Below, in pieces: positions 36,954 to 45,466 of a DNA stretch of 64,000 bases; position 1 is the first letter of the stretch; each line of letters begins with the position of its first letter. Below the pieces are notes generated by a model. The model saw only the letters and a program-made list of their open reading frames with translations, had not been told where the DNA came from and ran no database searches. The stretch is from Puniceibacterium antarcticum (GTDB taxonomy: Bacteria; Pseudomonadota; Alphaproteobacteria; Rhodobacterales; Rhodobacteraceae), in NCBI RefSeq assembly GCF_002760615.1, contig NZ_AWWI01000121.1:124001-188000 (forward strand), written 5' to 3'. The position numbers and the translations under genes were made by a program.

Positions 36954-38141
36954 ATGGTTTTTCAATTCCTGCGACGCCGCGCAGAGACAGATGCGCCCGA
37001 ACTCAAGGCAAGCGCGACAGGCCCTGTGGTGGCACATCTGAGCGCGGGGCGGGTGGCTTGGAGCCCGCGCGATACGGCGACGCTGACCCGGACGGGCTTT
37101 GCCGGCAATCCGGTGGGGTTTCGCGCCGTCAAGCTGATTGCGGAGGCGGCAGCGGCGCTGCCTTTGGTTCTGCAGGATCGCCAGCGGCGGTACGAGGAGC
37201 ATCCGGTGATGGCGCTGGTGCGTCGTCCGAACGGGGCGCAGGGCCGTGCAGAACTGTTCGAGGCGCTGTACGGCCAGCTTCTGTTGTCCGGGGACGGTTA
37301 TCTTGAGGCCGTGATGAGCGATCAGTCGGTGCCTCTGGAGTTGCATGTGCTGCGGTCTGAGCGGATGCGGCTGGTGCCGGGCGCGGATGGCTGGCCGGTG
37401 GCCTATGAATATGCGGTGGGCGGGCGCAAGCACCGGTTTGATGTGACCGGAGAGGTCTCGCCCATCTGCCACATCAAGAGCTTTCATCCGCAGGACGATC
37501 ATTACGGCCTTTCGCCGATGCAGGCGGCGGCGTCGGCTCTCGATGTGCACAATGCGGCCAGCCGCTGGTCCAAGGGGCTGCTGGACAATGCGGCGCGGCC
37601 GTCGGGGGCGATTGTGTATCAGTCGACTGATGGCGCGGGCGGGCAGATGAGCCGGGAGCAGTATGAACGGCTGGTGTCGGAAATGGAGACGCATCATCAG
37701 GGCGCGCGCAATGCCGGGCGGCCGATGCTGCTGGAAGGCGGGCTCGACTGGAAGCCGATGGGCTTTTCCCCTGCAGATATGGAGTTCCAGAAGACCAAGG
37801 AGGCGGCGGCGCGCGAAATCGCGGTGGCCTTTGGTGTGCCGCCGATGCTGCTGGGCATTCCGGGCGAGGCAACCTTCGCGAATTATCAGGAGGCGCACAG
37901 GGCGTTTTATCGTCTGACGGTGCTGCCGCTGGCAACGCGGGTCGCGGCATCGGTTTCGGCGTGGCTGTCGGCCTATGCGGGCGAAGCGCTGGAGCTGAAA
38001 CCGGATCTGGATCAGGTTCCGGCGCTTGCATCGGAGCGCGATGCGCAATGGGCGCGCGTTGCGGCGGCGGAGTTTCTGAGCGCAGCGGAAAAGCGCGTCT
38101 TGCTGGGCCTGCCTGCGCTGGATGAGGCCAAGAATGACTGA
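36954..38141 (+). CDS. GTA gp3, HK97-type portal protein
   Basis: A 395-residue portal protein that forms the dodecameric ring through which DNA enters and leaves the head. It starts MVFQFLRRR, has the portal block FRAVKLIAEAAAALPL, the conserved SFHPQDDHYGLSPMQAA, and FGVPPMLLGIPGEATFANYQEA, a hallmark of the HK97/phage_portal family. GAGGAGCGAG precedes the ATG. The 177 bases before it contain a small gacaggc/gcctgtc hairpin at 36821-36836. Confidence 0.95.
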   Translation: MVFQFLRRRAETDAPELKASATGPVVAHLSAGRVAWSPRDTATLTRTGFAGNPVGFRAVKLIAEAAAALPLVLQDRQRRYEEHPVMALVRRPNGAQGRAELFEALYGQLLLSGDGYLEAVMSDQSVPLELHVLRSERMRLVPGADGWPVAYEYAVGGRKHRFDVTGEVSPICHIKSFHPQDDHYGLSPMQAAASALDVHNAASRWSKGLLDNAARPSGAIVYQSTDGAGGQMSREQYERLVSEMETHHQGARNAGRPMLLEGGLDWKPMGFSPADMEFQKTKEAAAREIAVAFGVPPMLLGIPGEATFANYQEAHRAFYRLTVLPLATRVAASVSAWLSAYAGEALELKPDLDQVPALASERDAQWARVAAAEFLSAAEKRVLLGLPALDEAKND

Positions 38142-38361
38142 GCGGCGGCTGGGGTTTGAAGCTTTTGACTGTGCGCCGGGGCTGAAGCTTGAGGCACATG
38201 AGAGGTTGTCGGCACTGCAATTCACGACGCTGGATGCGCGGCTGGAACGGATCGAAGCGCTGATCGAGCGTCTGGAGCGGCGGCTGTGGCTGACGGTCTA
38301 CGGTGTGGTTGGGGTGATCCTGGCACAGGCGTTGCAGGGCTTGCTGGACGCGGCACATTAA
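38134..38361 (+). CDS. GTA small head-formation protein between portal and protease
   Basis: A 75-residue protein: an N-terminal MTERRLGFEAFDCAPG segment, a short coiled coil (LDARLERIEALIERLERR) and one hydrophobic helix (LWLTVYGVVGVILAQALQGL). It sits in the position of the small R. capsulatus gene rcc01685, a head-formation protein. The ATG at 38134 overlaps the portal gene by eight bases, and the stop lies inside the first bases of the intergenic repeat. Confidence 0.72.
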   Translation: MTERRLGFEAFDCAPGLKLEAHERLSALQFTTLDARLERIEALIERLERRLWLTVYGVVGVILAQALQGLLDAAH

Positions 38362-38458
38362 AGCGTTTCGCCTTAAACTTGAACCGCTTGTTCGCGGCCT
38401 GTTGGCTGCGCCTCCAAAGCGAAAAGCGATGCGTGTGTTTCAGGTGAAAGGTGGGACG
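38359..38458 (+). repeat. 100-base intergenic repeat, copy inside the GTA cluster
   Basis: 80 percent identical by hand count to the copy at 33900-33999 and in the same orientation. It contains a ccgc-ttgttc-gcgg hairpin and the shared tggctgcgcctcc...gcgaaaagcgatg core. It separates the small head-formation gene from the protease gene, one of the few real gaps in the cluster. Confidence 0.75.
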
Positions 38459-38528
38459 CCCTGAGGGCCAAATTTTATAACAATTTTGGGTGCCCGAAAT
38501 GGAACGTCTGAAATGGAAAGGTTGGGAC

Positions 38529-39071
38529 ATGACTCTGGAACATAAATTCTGTCGTTTCGACTCTGAGGTGCGGGTGATCGAGGGCACGAGAATTGAAGGC
38601 TATGCCTCGCTCTTTGGGGCCTGCGATCAGGGCAATGATGTGGTGGCGGCAGGGGCTTACATGGCCTCTCTCAAGCGGCTGTCGGCTGAGGGACGTGCGG
38701 TCAAGATGCTCTGGCAGCATGACCCGGCTCAGCCCATCGGGATCTGGGACGAGGTGCGCGAGGATGCGCGCGGTCTCTACGTCAAGGGCCGGCTGCTGGA
38801 TACGGTCGAGAAGGGCCGCGAGGCGGCGGCGCTGATCGCGGCCGGCGCGATTGACGGCTTGTCGATCGGCTACCGCACGCTGCGGTCCACAAAAAATGAC
38901 AAGGGCCAGCGGCTCTTGACGGAACTGGAGCTTTGGGAGGTGTCGCTGGTGACATTCCCGATGCTTCCCAGTGCGCGGGTGGCGGCGAAGGGGGAAACCC
39001 TGGACGATGCCGTGCTGTGCAAGTTGGCGCAGGCGCTTGAGGGTGCGCGCCGGGAAATGGCCGGCACCTGA
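38529..39071 (+). CDS. GTA gp4, HK97-family prohead protease
   Basis: A 180-residue serine protease that trims the capsid protein during head maturation. The catalytic His is in KMLWQHDPAQPIG and the Ser in IDGLSIGYR; EGYASLF and LELWEVSLVTFPM are further family blocks. The ATG at 38529 is preferred because GAAAGG precedes it and the upstream in-frame starts (GTG 38490, ATG 38499) lie next to the repeat. Confidence 0.93.
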   Translation: MTLEHKFCRFDSEVRVIEGTRIEGYASLFGACDQGNDVVAAGAYMASLKRLSAEGRAVKMLWQHDPAQPIGIWDEVREDARGLYVKGRLLDTVEKGREAAALIAAGAIDGLSIGYRTLRSTKNDKGQRLLTELELWEVSLVTFPMLPSARVAAKGETLDDAVLCKLAQALEGARREMAGT

Positions 39072-39102
39072 CGCCAGCCTTTTAGCAAAGGACATCACTG
39101 AG

Positions 39103-40284
39103 ATGACAACAGCCGAGACCCATTCTCGGACCGGGGAAGATCTGTCTCCGGCCACCCGGGTAAGCTCTGCAATTGCGGGACTTGTCGGGGATATCAAGGC
39201 TTTGAAAGCCGACCTTTACGGAAAAATGCAGCAACAGGATGAGCGTATGACCATGATTGATCGAAAATCCCTCCGTAGCGCGCGCCCTGCGCTGTCAGCC
39301 TCTGCCGATCTGTCGGCACCCCATCAGAAGGCGTTCAATGCCTATTTACGTTCCGGGGATGACGACGGACTGCGCGGTCTCGAGATCGAAGGCAAGGCGA
39401 TGTCCACGACCGTCAACAGCGATGGCGGTTATCTTGTCGATCCGGCAACATCGGAGACGGTGAAGTCGGTTCTGGCCGCGACCGCCTCGATCCGCGCGAT
39501 TGCCAATGTGGTCAACGTCGAAGCGTCGTCTTTTGATGTGCTGATCGACCGCAACGATGCCGGTGCAGGTTGGGCGAACGAGACGGCGTCGACCGCTGAG
39601 ACGGGCACACCGCAGATCGACCGGATCTCGATCCCGTTGTTCGAACTGAACGCCCTGCCGAAGGCCAGCCAGCGCTTGCTGGACGATTCCGCCTTTGACA
39701 TCGAGGCCTGGCTGGCAGGCCGGATTGCCGACAAATTTGCCCGTGCCGAAGCGGCGGCTTTTGTCAGCGGTGACGGAGTGGACAAGCCGCGCGGTTTCCT
39801 GAACCACACACTGGTTGGGAACTCTGTCTGGACCTGGGGCAAGATCGGCTATGTGCCAACCGGCGTCAACGGCGGCATCGGCGATGGCGATGCGATCATT
39901 GATCTGGTCTATGCGCTGGGCGCACAATACCGCGCCGGTGCAACATTCGTTATGAATTCGAAGACTGCCGGCAGCCTGCGCAAGCTCAAGGACGCGGATG
40001 GTCGCCACCTGTGGTCCGATGGGTTCAGCGCGGGCGAGCCTGCGCGCCTGCTGGGTTATCCGGTGCTGATCGCAGAGGATATGCCCGATGTCGCAAGTGG
40101 CTCTTGTGCCATTGCTTTCGGGAACTTCTCGGCCGGCTACACCATTGCCGAACGCCCCGATCTGCGGATTCTGCGCGATCCCTTCAGTGCCAAGCCTCAT
40201 GTCCTTTTCTACGCGACCAAACGTGTGGGCGGAGATGTGAGCGATTTTGCCGCGATCAAGGTACTGCGCTGCAGCCTGGCCTGA
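39103..40284 (+). CDS. GTA gp5, major capsid protein (HK97 fold)
   Basis: A 393-residue capsid subunit. The first 100 or so residues are the helical, charged scaffold-like delta region. The shell domain then begins near KAMSTTVNSDGGYLVDPATS, the classic HK97 start, and carries NALPKASQRLLDDSAFDIEA and GDGVDKPRGFLNH. The N-terminal part would be removed by the gp4 protease. Aaagga lies 12 bases before the ATG at 39103. A highly folded spacer follows the gene. Confidence 0.96.
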   Translation: MTTAETHSRTGEDLSPATRVSSAIAGLVGDIKALKADLYGKMQQQDERMTMIDRKSLRSARPALSASADLSAPHQKAFNAYLRSGDDDGLRGLEIEGKAMSTTVNSDGGYLVDPATSETVKSVLAATASIRAIANVVNVEASSFDVLIDRNDAGAGWANETASTAETGTPQIDRISIPLFELNALPKASQRLLDDSAFDIEAWLAGRIADKFARAEAAAFVSGDGVDKPRGFLNHTLVGNSVWTWGKIGYVPTGVNGGIGDGDAIIDLVYALGAQYRAGATFVMNSKTAGSLRKLKDADGRHLWSDGFSAGEPARLLGYPVLIAEDMPDVASGSCAIAFGNFSAGYTIAERPDLRILRDPFSAKPHVLFYATKRVGGDVSDFAAIKVLRCSLA

Positions 40285-40309
40285 GCCTGATCGCCTGAAC
40301 ATGGGGGTG

Positions 40310-40426
40310 GGCTGAGAGGTCAGCCGCCATGGGGCGCGCACCCGTGTGAAAGCTTGCGTTGTCTAGCTGATCCCCTCCGTCCGAGCAACGTGAGTGGTGC
40401 GCGCCCGTCTTTCCCCGATTTCGGGG
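40310..40426 (+). other. Folded RNA spacer after the capsid gene
   Basis: Three stacked hairpins in 120 bases. Ggctga/tcagcc with a 4-base loop is at 40310-40325. A perfect 11-base stem gggcgcgcacc (40332-40342) / ggtgcgcgccc (40396-40406) holds an inner cgttg/caacg pair. Ccccga/tcgggg is at 40413-40426. None has a clear T-run, so processing or partial termination is more likely than full termination. Confidence 0.6.
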
Positions 40427-40454
40427 GGCCCAGAGAGGTTTGCGGAGAAAGATC

Positions 40455-41093
40455 ATGATGTTAGTCGAAGAGACCTTGGTGGCTGAAGCGGCGCTGCCGG
40501 TTGAGTCGCTGAAGCGGCACTTGAGGCTGGGCAGCGGTTTTGCCGAAGATGACCTTCAGAATACCCTTCTGGCCTCGTTCCTGCGGGCCGCCATTGCGGC
40601 GATCGAAGGGCGGACCGGAAAGGTACTGCTGCGACGCAGCTTTCAGCTGCTTTTGAGCGAATGGAACAGCGTGGATCGCCAGCCCTTTCCCGTGGCGCCG
40701 GTGGTTTCTGTGGCAGAGGTCAGCCTGTTCCGGCTGATAGAGCCGGACACGATTCTGGATCCGCTGATCCTTGTCGGAGAGCCGGGAGTGATTCAGGTTG
40801 TTGATCCAACGCGTTATCGTGTTGATTTTGACGCACATGTGCCATGCCTGCGAATGCGCTCTGGTTGTTTTCCGACAATTCCTACGGACGCCACTGCGAT
40901 GATACGCTTCACCGCTGGTCTTGCGTCGACGTTCGAGGAACTGCCTGCGGATATTGCCCAGGCTGTGCTGATGCTGGCTGCGCATTATGATGAATACCGC
41001 CATGATGTCGGGCTGAGCCAGGGATGCATGCCCTTTGGTGTGACCAGCCTGATTGCGCGCTACTGCGCGGTGCGGATGGGGTTTACCTCGTGA
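40455..41093 (+). CDS. GTA gp6, head-tail connector
   Basis: A 212-residue protein like phage adaptor proteins that dock on the portal. It starts MMLVEETLVAEAALPVESLK, then LKRHLRLGSGFAEDDL, and ends with helices around ELPADIAQAVLMLAAHYDEYR, typical of the phiE125 gp8 / HK97 gp6-like connector group. GGAG lies before the ATG at 40455. Its stop overlaps the next start. Confidence 0.85.
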   Translation: MMLVEETLVAEAALPVESLKRHLRLGSGFAEDDLQNTLLASFLRAAIAAIEGRTGKVLLRRSFQLLLSEWNSVDRQPFPVAPVVSVAEVSLFRLIEPDTILDPLILVGEPGVIQVVDPTRYRVDFDAHVPCLRMRSGCFPTIPTDATAMIRFTAGLASTFEELPADIAQAVLMLAAHYDEYRHDVGLSQGCMPFGVTSLIARYCAVRMGFTS

Positions 41094-41428
41094 CGCCGCC
41101 TGTTCTGAAGCATCGGCTTGTCCTTGAGACACCGATGTCCATGCCGGATGGTGCGGGGGGCCAGACGGCCAGCTGGGCCGTTCTGGGAATCCTTTGGGGA
41201 GAGCTGATGCCCCGCACCGGGCGCGAAACGACGGGGGAAACAGGGCCTTTGTCTACCGCGAGCTATCGCATCATGGTGCGTGCCGCACCTCCGGGACAAT
41301 CCAACCGACCCGCGCCTGGTCAGCGCCTGCTGTTGGGGTTGCGCAGGTTTCGCATTCTGGTCGTGACCGAAGCGGATACTCAGGGGCGATATCTGAGCTG
41401 CCTTTCCGAAGAGGAGGTGGCGTCATGA
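41090..41428 (+). CDS. GTA gp7, head closure protein
   Basis: A 112-residue beta-rich protein (LKHRLVLETPMSMPDG then GQRLLLGLRRFRILVV) of the HK97 gp10 / head-tail adaptor type. The best start is GTG at 41090, which overlaps the gp6 stop as GTGA; the longer frame from 41024 would lie inside gp6. It plugs the connector after packaging in the RcGTA structure. Confidence 0.8.
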   Translation: MTPPVLKHRLVLETPMSMPDGAGGQTASWAVLGILWGELMPRTGRETTGETGPLSTASYRIMVRAAPPGQSNRPAPGQRLLLGLRRFRILVVTEADTQGRYLSCLSEEEVAS

Positions 41429-41832
41429 GCTATGCAAATGCAGCCGCCCTGCAGGCTGCGGTCTATCAGCATCTATTGGCTGATGCGGCTGTCAGTGCCC
41501 GGGTCGGCAGCGATATCTACGACTCTTTGCCGTCGGGACCATTACCGGATCTTTATCTTACGCTTGGAGCGGAAAAGGTCCGGGACGCATCCGATGCATT
41601 AGGAACCGGCGCCTGGCATGATCTGACGGTTGCCGTGATCACCGAGCAGTCAGGTTTTCACGCTGCTAAGGAAGTCGCCGTCGCGGTCAGTGATGCGCTG
41701 CAGGACGCCGACCTCATGCTGGATCGTGGTCGGCTGGTCGGACTGCGGTTCCTGCGCGCGCAGGCCAAACGCGAAAGTGCGACGGTGCGCCGGGTCGAGA
41801 TGACCTTTCGCGCCCGGGTCGAGGATGTCTGA
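41425..41832 (+). CDS. GTA gp8, tail terminator-type protein (DUF3168)
   Basis: A 135-residue protein with a DUF3168-type core: ALQAAVYQHLLADAAVSARV at the start, PLPDLYLTLG, and DLTVAVITEQSGFHAAKEVA. DUF3168 proteins cap the tail tube and join it to the head. The ATG at 41425 overlaps the gp7 stop (ATGA) and follows a strong GAGGAGG. Confidence 0.85.
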   Translation: MSYANAAALQAAVYQHLLADAAVSARVGSDIYDSLPSGPLPDLYLTLGAEKVRDASDALGTGAWHDLTVAVITEQSGFHAAKEVAVAVSDALQDADLMLDRGRLVGLRFLRAQAKRESATVRRVEMTFRARVEDV

Positions 41833-41895
41833 CCCGTGACGCTGCCGCAAGATGGCGCGTAAGTTTCATGTAACACGATCAATGGAGTAACGGAT

Positions 41896-42312
41896 ATGGG
41901 TGCCCAGAATGGCAAGGACCTTCTGATCAAGGTGGATCTGACCGGAGATGGCGCGTTCCAGACAATTGCGGGCCTGCGTGCGACGCGAGTGAGCTTCAAT
42001 GCCGAGACGGTCGATGTGACATCACTGGAAAGTCAGGGCGGATGGCGCGAGCTTCTGGCGGGGGCAGGTGTCAAAACGGCGGCAATTTCCGGTTCGGGTG
42101 TGTTCAGGGATGAAAGCACCGATGAACGCGCTCGGCAGATCTTTTTCGACGGCGAGACACCGAATTTTCAGGTGGTCATTCCTGATTTTGGCGTGGTTGA
42201 GGGCGCGTTTCAGGTGACCAGTTTGGAATATGCGGGATCGCATAATGGTGAAGCGACATATGAAATGTCGCTGGCCTCTGCCGGCCGCCTCAGTTTTGTG
42301 GCGGCGGCCTGA
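41896..42312 (+). CDS. GTA gp9, major tail tube protein
   Basis: A 138-residue tail tube subunit of the TP901-1 type: GAQNGKDLLIKVD, VDVTSLESQGGWRELL and FQVTSLEYAGSHNGEATYEM. It forms the stacked rings of the short GTA tail. AATGGAG lies before the start. The 63-base gap ahead of it is larger than usual in the cluster. Confidence 0.92.
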   Translation: MGAQNGKDLLIKVDLTGDGAFQTIAGLRATRVSFNAETVDVTSLESQGGWRELLAGAGVKTAAISGSGVFRDESTDERARQIFFDGETPNFQVVIPDFGVVEGAFQVTSLEYAGSHNGEATYEMSLASAGRLSFVAAA

Positions 42313-42315
42313 GCC

Positions 42316-42645
42316 ATGGCCAATCCGTGGCGGGGAGAGGTTGCACTGGTCGTTGATGGGGTACCGCATGTCATGCGGCTGACCCTGGGGTCGCTGGCTG
42401 AACTTGAGGCGGGACTGGAGAGCGGTTCGCTTGTCGCGTTGGTCGAGCGGTTCGAGGGCGCGCGCTTTTCCAGCCGCGATGTGCTGTTACTGATCGTGGC
42501 GGGCCTTCGCGGTGGCGGCTGGCAGGGTGGGGCTGCTGATTTGCTGGCAGCCGAGATCGAGGGCGGCCCGATGGCTGCGGCCCGGGCTGCGGCCGAGCTG
42601 CTGGCGCGGGCCTTCATGTTGCCAGCGGACGCCGACAATGGCTGA
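42316..42645 (+). CDS. GTA gp10 family protein, tail assembly chaperone
   Basis: A 109-residue protein starting MANPWRGEVALVVDGVPHVM, followed by LTLGSLAELEAGL, matching the GTA gp10 family. These proteins have the tail-assembly-chaperone (gpG-like) fold and help assemble the tape measure. The next small gene overlaps it by eight bases and would be the gpT-like partner made as a separate protein rather than by frameshifting. Confidence 0.88.
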   Translation: MANPWRGEVALVVDGVPHVMRLTLGSLAELEAGLESGSLVALVERFEGARFSSRDVLLLIVAGLRGGGWQGGAADLLAAEIEGGPMAAARAAAELLARAFMLPADADNG

Positions 42646-42847
42646 AGCTCCGTCCTTTGACTGGGCCGCGCTGATGCGTGCGGGTCTGCGCGGCCTCGGG
42701 CTGACCCCGGACCAGTTCTGGGCGCTTACCCCGGCAGAGTTGCAGCTGCTTCTGGGCAGCGACGCGGGCGCTGCGCCCATGGGCCGCGCCCGGCTGGAAG
42801 AGCTGGCCGCCGCCTATCCGGACAAGAGAGGAATGCGGGATGACTGA
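42638..42847 (+). CDS. GTA gp10.1, small tail assembly chaperone
   Basis: A 69-residue protein, MAEAPSFDWAALMRAGLRGL then GLTPDQFWALTPAELQLLLG. The FWALTPAEL motif is typical of small phage tail assembly chaperones (rcc01693-like). It overlaps gp10 and gp11 by eight bases each, with the same atgactga-type junction, so translation is tightly coupled. Confidence 0.85.
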   Translation: MAEAPSFDWAALMRAGLRGLGLTPDQFWALTPAELQLLLGSDAGAAPMGRARLEELAAAYPDKRGMRDD

Positions 42848-43493
42848 ATTCGAGACATTGGCAGATCAGGTGGATGCTTTGGAAACTTCGCTTCAGGGTG
42901 CCAGCGGCATGGCGGCGGATTTTAATGCCGAGATGATCCGCATCCACGAGACTTTTTCCGACACTGGACGTGGCGTGGCGCGCTTTGAATCCTCGCTCAG
43001 CCGGGGCCTGTCCAAGGCGATCGACGGTGTCGTGTTGGACGGTGCAAAGCTGTCTTATGCCTTGCAAACGGTCGCCAGCAGCATGATTTCCGCGGCCTAT
43101 CGCGCGGCTGTGAAACCGGTGGCGGACCATGTCAGCGGGCTGCTGAGCGCGGGGATCGGCGGCCTGTTCGGGAGCGTTTCGCCTTTCGCGAATGGGGCGA
43201 GCTTTTCCCAAGGACGTGTCATGCCTTTCGCCAGCGGCGGCGTCGTGTCCGGTCCGATGCAATTTCCGATGCGCGGCGGCACCGGGCTGATGGGCGAGGC
43301 GGGACCCGAGGCGATCATGCCTCTGGCGCGGGGTGCGGACGGCCGGTTGGGTGTGCGTGCGTCGGCTGGATCAGCGCCTGTGACGGTGGTGATGAACATT
43401 TCGACCCCGGATGTGCAGGGGTTCAAGCGCAGCCAGAGCCAGATCGCCGCCCAGATGGGGCGTGCGCTGGGCCAGGGTCAGCGCAATCGCTGA
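42840..43493 (+). CDS. GTA gp11, tape measure protein
   Basis: At 217 residues this is very short for a tape measure, in keeping with the short GTA tail, and matches the R. capsulatus size. It has an N-terminal helical part (TLADQVDALETSLQGASGM), a central Gly/Ala-rich hydrophobic stretch (GLLSAGIGGLFGSV) and ASGGVVSGPMQFPMRGGTG then GLMGEAGPEAIMPLARG, a motif shared by lambda-type tape measures. It sets tail length and may line the DNA channel. Confidence 0.92.
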   Translation: MTEFETLADQVDALETSLQGASGMAADFNAEMIRIHETFSDTGRGVARFESSLSRGLSKAIDGVVLDGAKLSYALQTVASSMISAAYRAAVKPVADHVSGLLSAGIGGLFGSVSPFANGASFSQGRVMPFASGGVVSGPMQFPMRGGTGLMGEAGPEAIMPLARGADGRLGVRASAGSAPVTVVMNISTPDVQGFKRSQSQIAAQMGRALGQGQRNR

Positions 43494-43509
43494 ATGAGGG
43501 AGACGGGGC

Positions 43510-44142
43510 ATGACTTTTCACGAGATACGGTTTCCTGCCAGCCTGAGCTTTGGTTCGGTGGGTGGGCCAGAGCGGCGCACCGACGTGGTGACGCTCGCCA
43601 GTGGTCATGAGGAACGCAATACCCCTTGGGCGCATTCGCGCCGCCGCTATGACGCGGGCATGGGCATGCGCTCTCTCGATGATCTCTCGGCGCTGATTGC
43701 GTTTTTCGAGGCACGGCGCGGGCAGCTTTTCGGTTTTCGCTGGAAGGATTGGTCAGATTTCAAATCTTGCAAACCCTCGGGAACGCCACACAACGGCGAT
43801 CAGCTCATCGCCACAGGGGACGGTGTGACGCAGAGCTTTCAGCTGATCAAGAGCTACAGATCCGGCGACAGCAGCTATGCCCGCCTCATCACCAAACCGG
43901 TCTCTGGCTCGGTGCGCGCCGCCATTCAGGGGGCTGAGCTGAGCGAAGGCACCGACTACACCGTCGACACTGCAACGGGCCAGATCACCTTTTCTGTACC
44001 GCCCGAGGCTGGTGCCGCAATAAGCGCAGGCTATGAATTCGATGTGCCGGTGCGGTTCGACTCTGACAGGATCCTGACGAGCGTTGCCAGTTTTCAGGCG
44101 GGCACGGCGCCGGATGTGCCTGTGGTCGAGGTGCGAATCTGA
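43510..44142 (+). CDS. GTA gp12, distal tail protein (DUF2460)
   Basis: A 210-residue protein of the DUF2460/TIGR02217 family: FHEIRFPASLSFGSVGGPER, SGHEERNTPWAHSRRRYDAG and FEARRGQLFGFRWKDWSDF. In the RcGTA structure it is the distal tail ring that joins tube to hub. The stop overlaps the gp13 start by one base. Confidence 0.92.
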   Translation: MTFHEIRFPASLSFGSVGGPERRTDVVTLASGHEERNTPWAHSRRRYDAGMGMRSLDDLSALIAFFEARRGQLFGFRWKDWSDFKSCKPSGTPHNGDQLIATGDGVTQSFQLIKSYRSGDSSYARLITKPVSGSVRAAIQGAELSEGTDYTVDTATGQITFSVPPEAGAAISAGYEFDVPVRFDSDRILTSVASFQAGTAPDVPVVEVRI

Positions 44143-45026
44143 TGACCCTGTCTGCTGAATTTGCGGCTCATATGGCCAGCGGCATCACCACTGTTGCGCG
44201 GGCCTGGGCCGTCACGCGCCGGGATGGTGTGCGGCTTGGCTTTACCGATCACGACACCGACCTCAGCTTTGACAGCATCTGGTTTAGGGCCGATACCGGT
44301 CTTACGGCGATGGCGCTGCAGCAGAGCACCGGCCTTTCGGTAGACAATACCGAGGCGATGGGGGTGCTCCGCAGCGACGCCATCACCGAGGCGGATATCG
44401 CCGCAGGGCGTTATGACAATGCTGCAGTGCGGGCCTGGCTGGTCAACTGGGCGGATGTGAGCCAACGGACACTCCAGTTTCGCGGCACGATCGGTGAAAT
44501 CCGCCGTTCGGGCGGCGCGTTTCAGGCCGAGCTGCGGGGCCTGAGCGAGGCGCTGAACCGTCCCATGGGGCGGGTCTTTCAGAAGCCTTGCTCTGCGGTG
44601 TTGGGGGATTCTTCGTGCAGCTTCGACCTCGATGCGCCCGGCTATGCCTACGACGGCGATTTGCTGGCGCTCGAAGGCACAACGACGCTGATCCTTGACC
44701 TGCTGGACGGAGTCGATGACGGTTGGTTCCTGCGCGGTCGGCTTATTGTGCAAAGTGGCGCCGCACAGGGGCTGAGCAGCCCGATTAAGCGCGATGAGAG
44801 CAGGGGCGGCCAGCGCCGGATCGAGATCTGGGAACCCTTGCGCGCAGAGGTGATGCCCGGCGATCAGATCCGGCTTGAGGCGGGATGCGACAAGCGTTTG
44901 GCGACATGTCGTCTAAAATTCAACAACATATTGAATTTTAAAGGCTTTCCTGACCTCCCAGAAGATGACTGGCTGGTGGTTGCGCCTGGAGGGGCCAAGA
45001 CAACCAGCGGGGGCAGCCGCAGATGA
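44142..45026 (+). CDS. GTA gp13, tail hub protein with iron-sulfur-type cysteines
   Basis: A 294-residue protein of the DUF2163/TIGR02218 family. It has the opening FAAHMASGITTVARAWAVTR, and the four cysteines Cys150, Cys159, Cys249 and Cys256 (KPCSAVLGDSSCSF and AGCDKRLATCRLKF) fit the iron-sulfur cluster reported for the R. capsulatus GTA hub. FNNILNFKGFPDLP is the conserved C-terminal block. ATGA overlap with gp14. Confidence 0.93.
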   Translation: MTLSAEFAAHMASGITTVARAWAVTRRDGVRLGFTDHDTDLSFDSIWFRADTGLTAMALQQSTGLSVDNTEAMGVLRSDAITEADIAAGRYDNAAVRAWLVNWADVSQRTLQFRGTIGEIRRSGGAFQAELRGLSEALNRPMGRVFQKPCSAVLGDSSCSFDLDAPGYAYDGDLLALEGTTTLILDLLDGVDDGWFLRGRLIVQSGAAQGLSSPIKRDESRGGQRRIEIWEPLRAEVMPGDQIRLEAGCDKRLATCRLKFNNILNFKGFPDLPEDDWLVVAPGGAKTTSGGSRR

Positions 45027-45466
45027 GCATCTCCGCAAGGGTCATCATCCAGGCCCGCGCCTGGATCGGCACGCCCTATGTCCATCAGGCGTCCTGTCAG
45101 GGTGCGGGGTGCGATTGCCTTGGCCTTCTGCGCGGGATCTGGCGCGCGATTTATGGTGAGGAGCCTGAGCCTATTCCCCCCTATTCCATGGACTGGTCCG
45201 AGCCGCAGGGCGACGAGGTGCTGCTGCGCGCCGGACAGCGACATCTGGTGGCCAAACCGTTGTTACAGGCGGGTCTGGGCGATGTGTTGCTGTTCCGGAT
45301 GCGGGATGGGTCTGTGGCCAAGCATCTGGGGCTGCAATCGCAAATCGGGGCGCATCCGGCGTTTATCCATGCGTATTGCGGGCATGGCGTGATCGAAAGC
45401 GCGCTGAGCGCGCCGTGGCAAAGGCGCATCGCTGCGCGCTTTGACTTTCCGCAGGAGGCTGAATGA
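45023..45466 (+). CDS. GTA gp14, NlpC/P60 cell-wall peptidase
   Basis: A 147-residue papain-like peptidase carried in the tail tip to open peptidoglycan during DNA delivery. The catalytic Cys is Cys32 in GAGCDCLGL and the His is His101 in VAKHLGLQ; the N-terminal ARAWIGTPYVHQASC is the family start. No signal peptide, as expected for a particle component. Overlaps both neighbours by four bases. Confidence 0.92.
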   Translation: MSISARVIIQARAWIGTPYVHQASCQGAGCDCLGLLRGIWRAIYGEEPEPIPPYSMDWSEPQGDEVLLRAGQRHLVAKPLLQAGLGDVLLFRMRDGSVAKHLGLQSQIGAHPAFIHAYCGHGVIESALSAPWQRRIAARFDFPQEAE

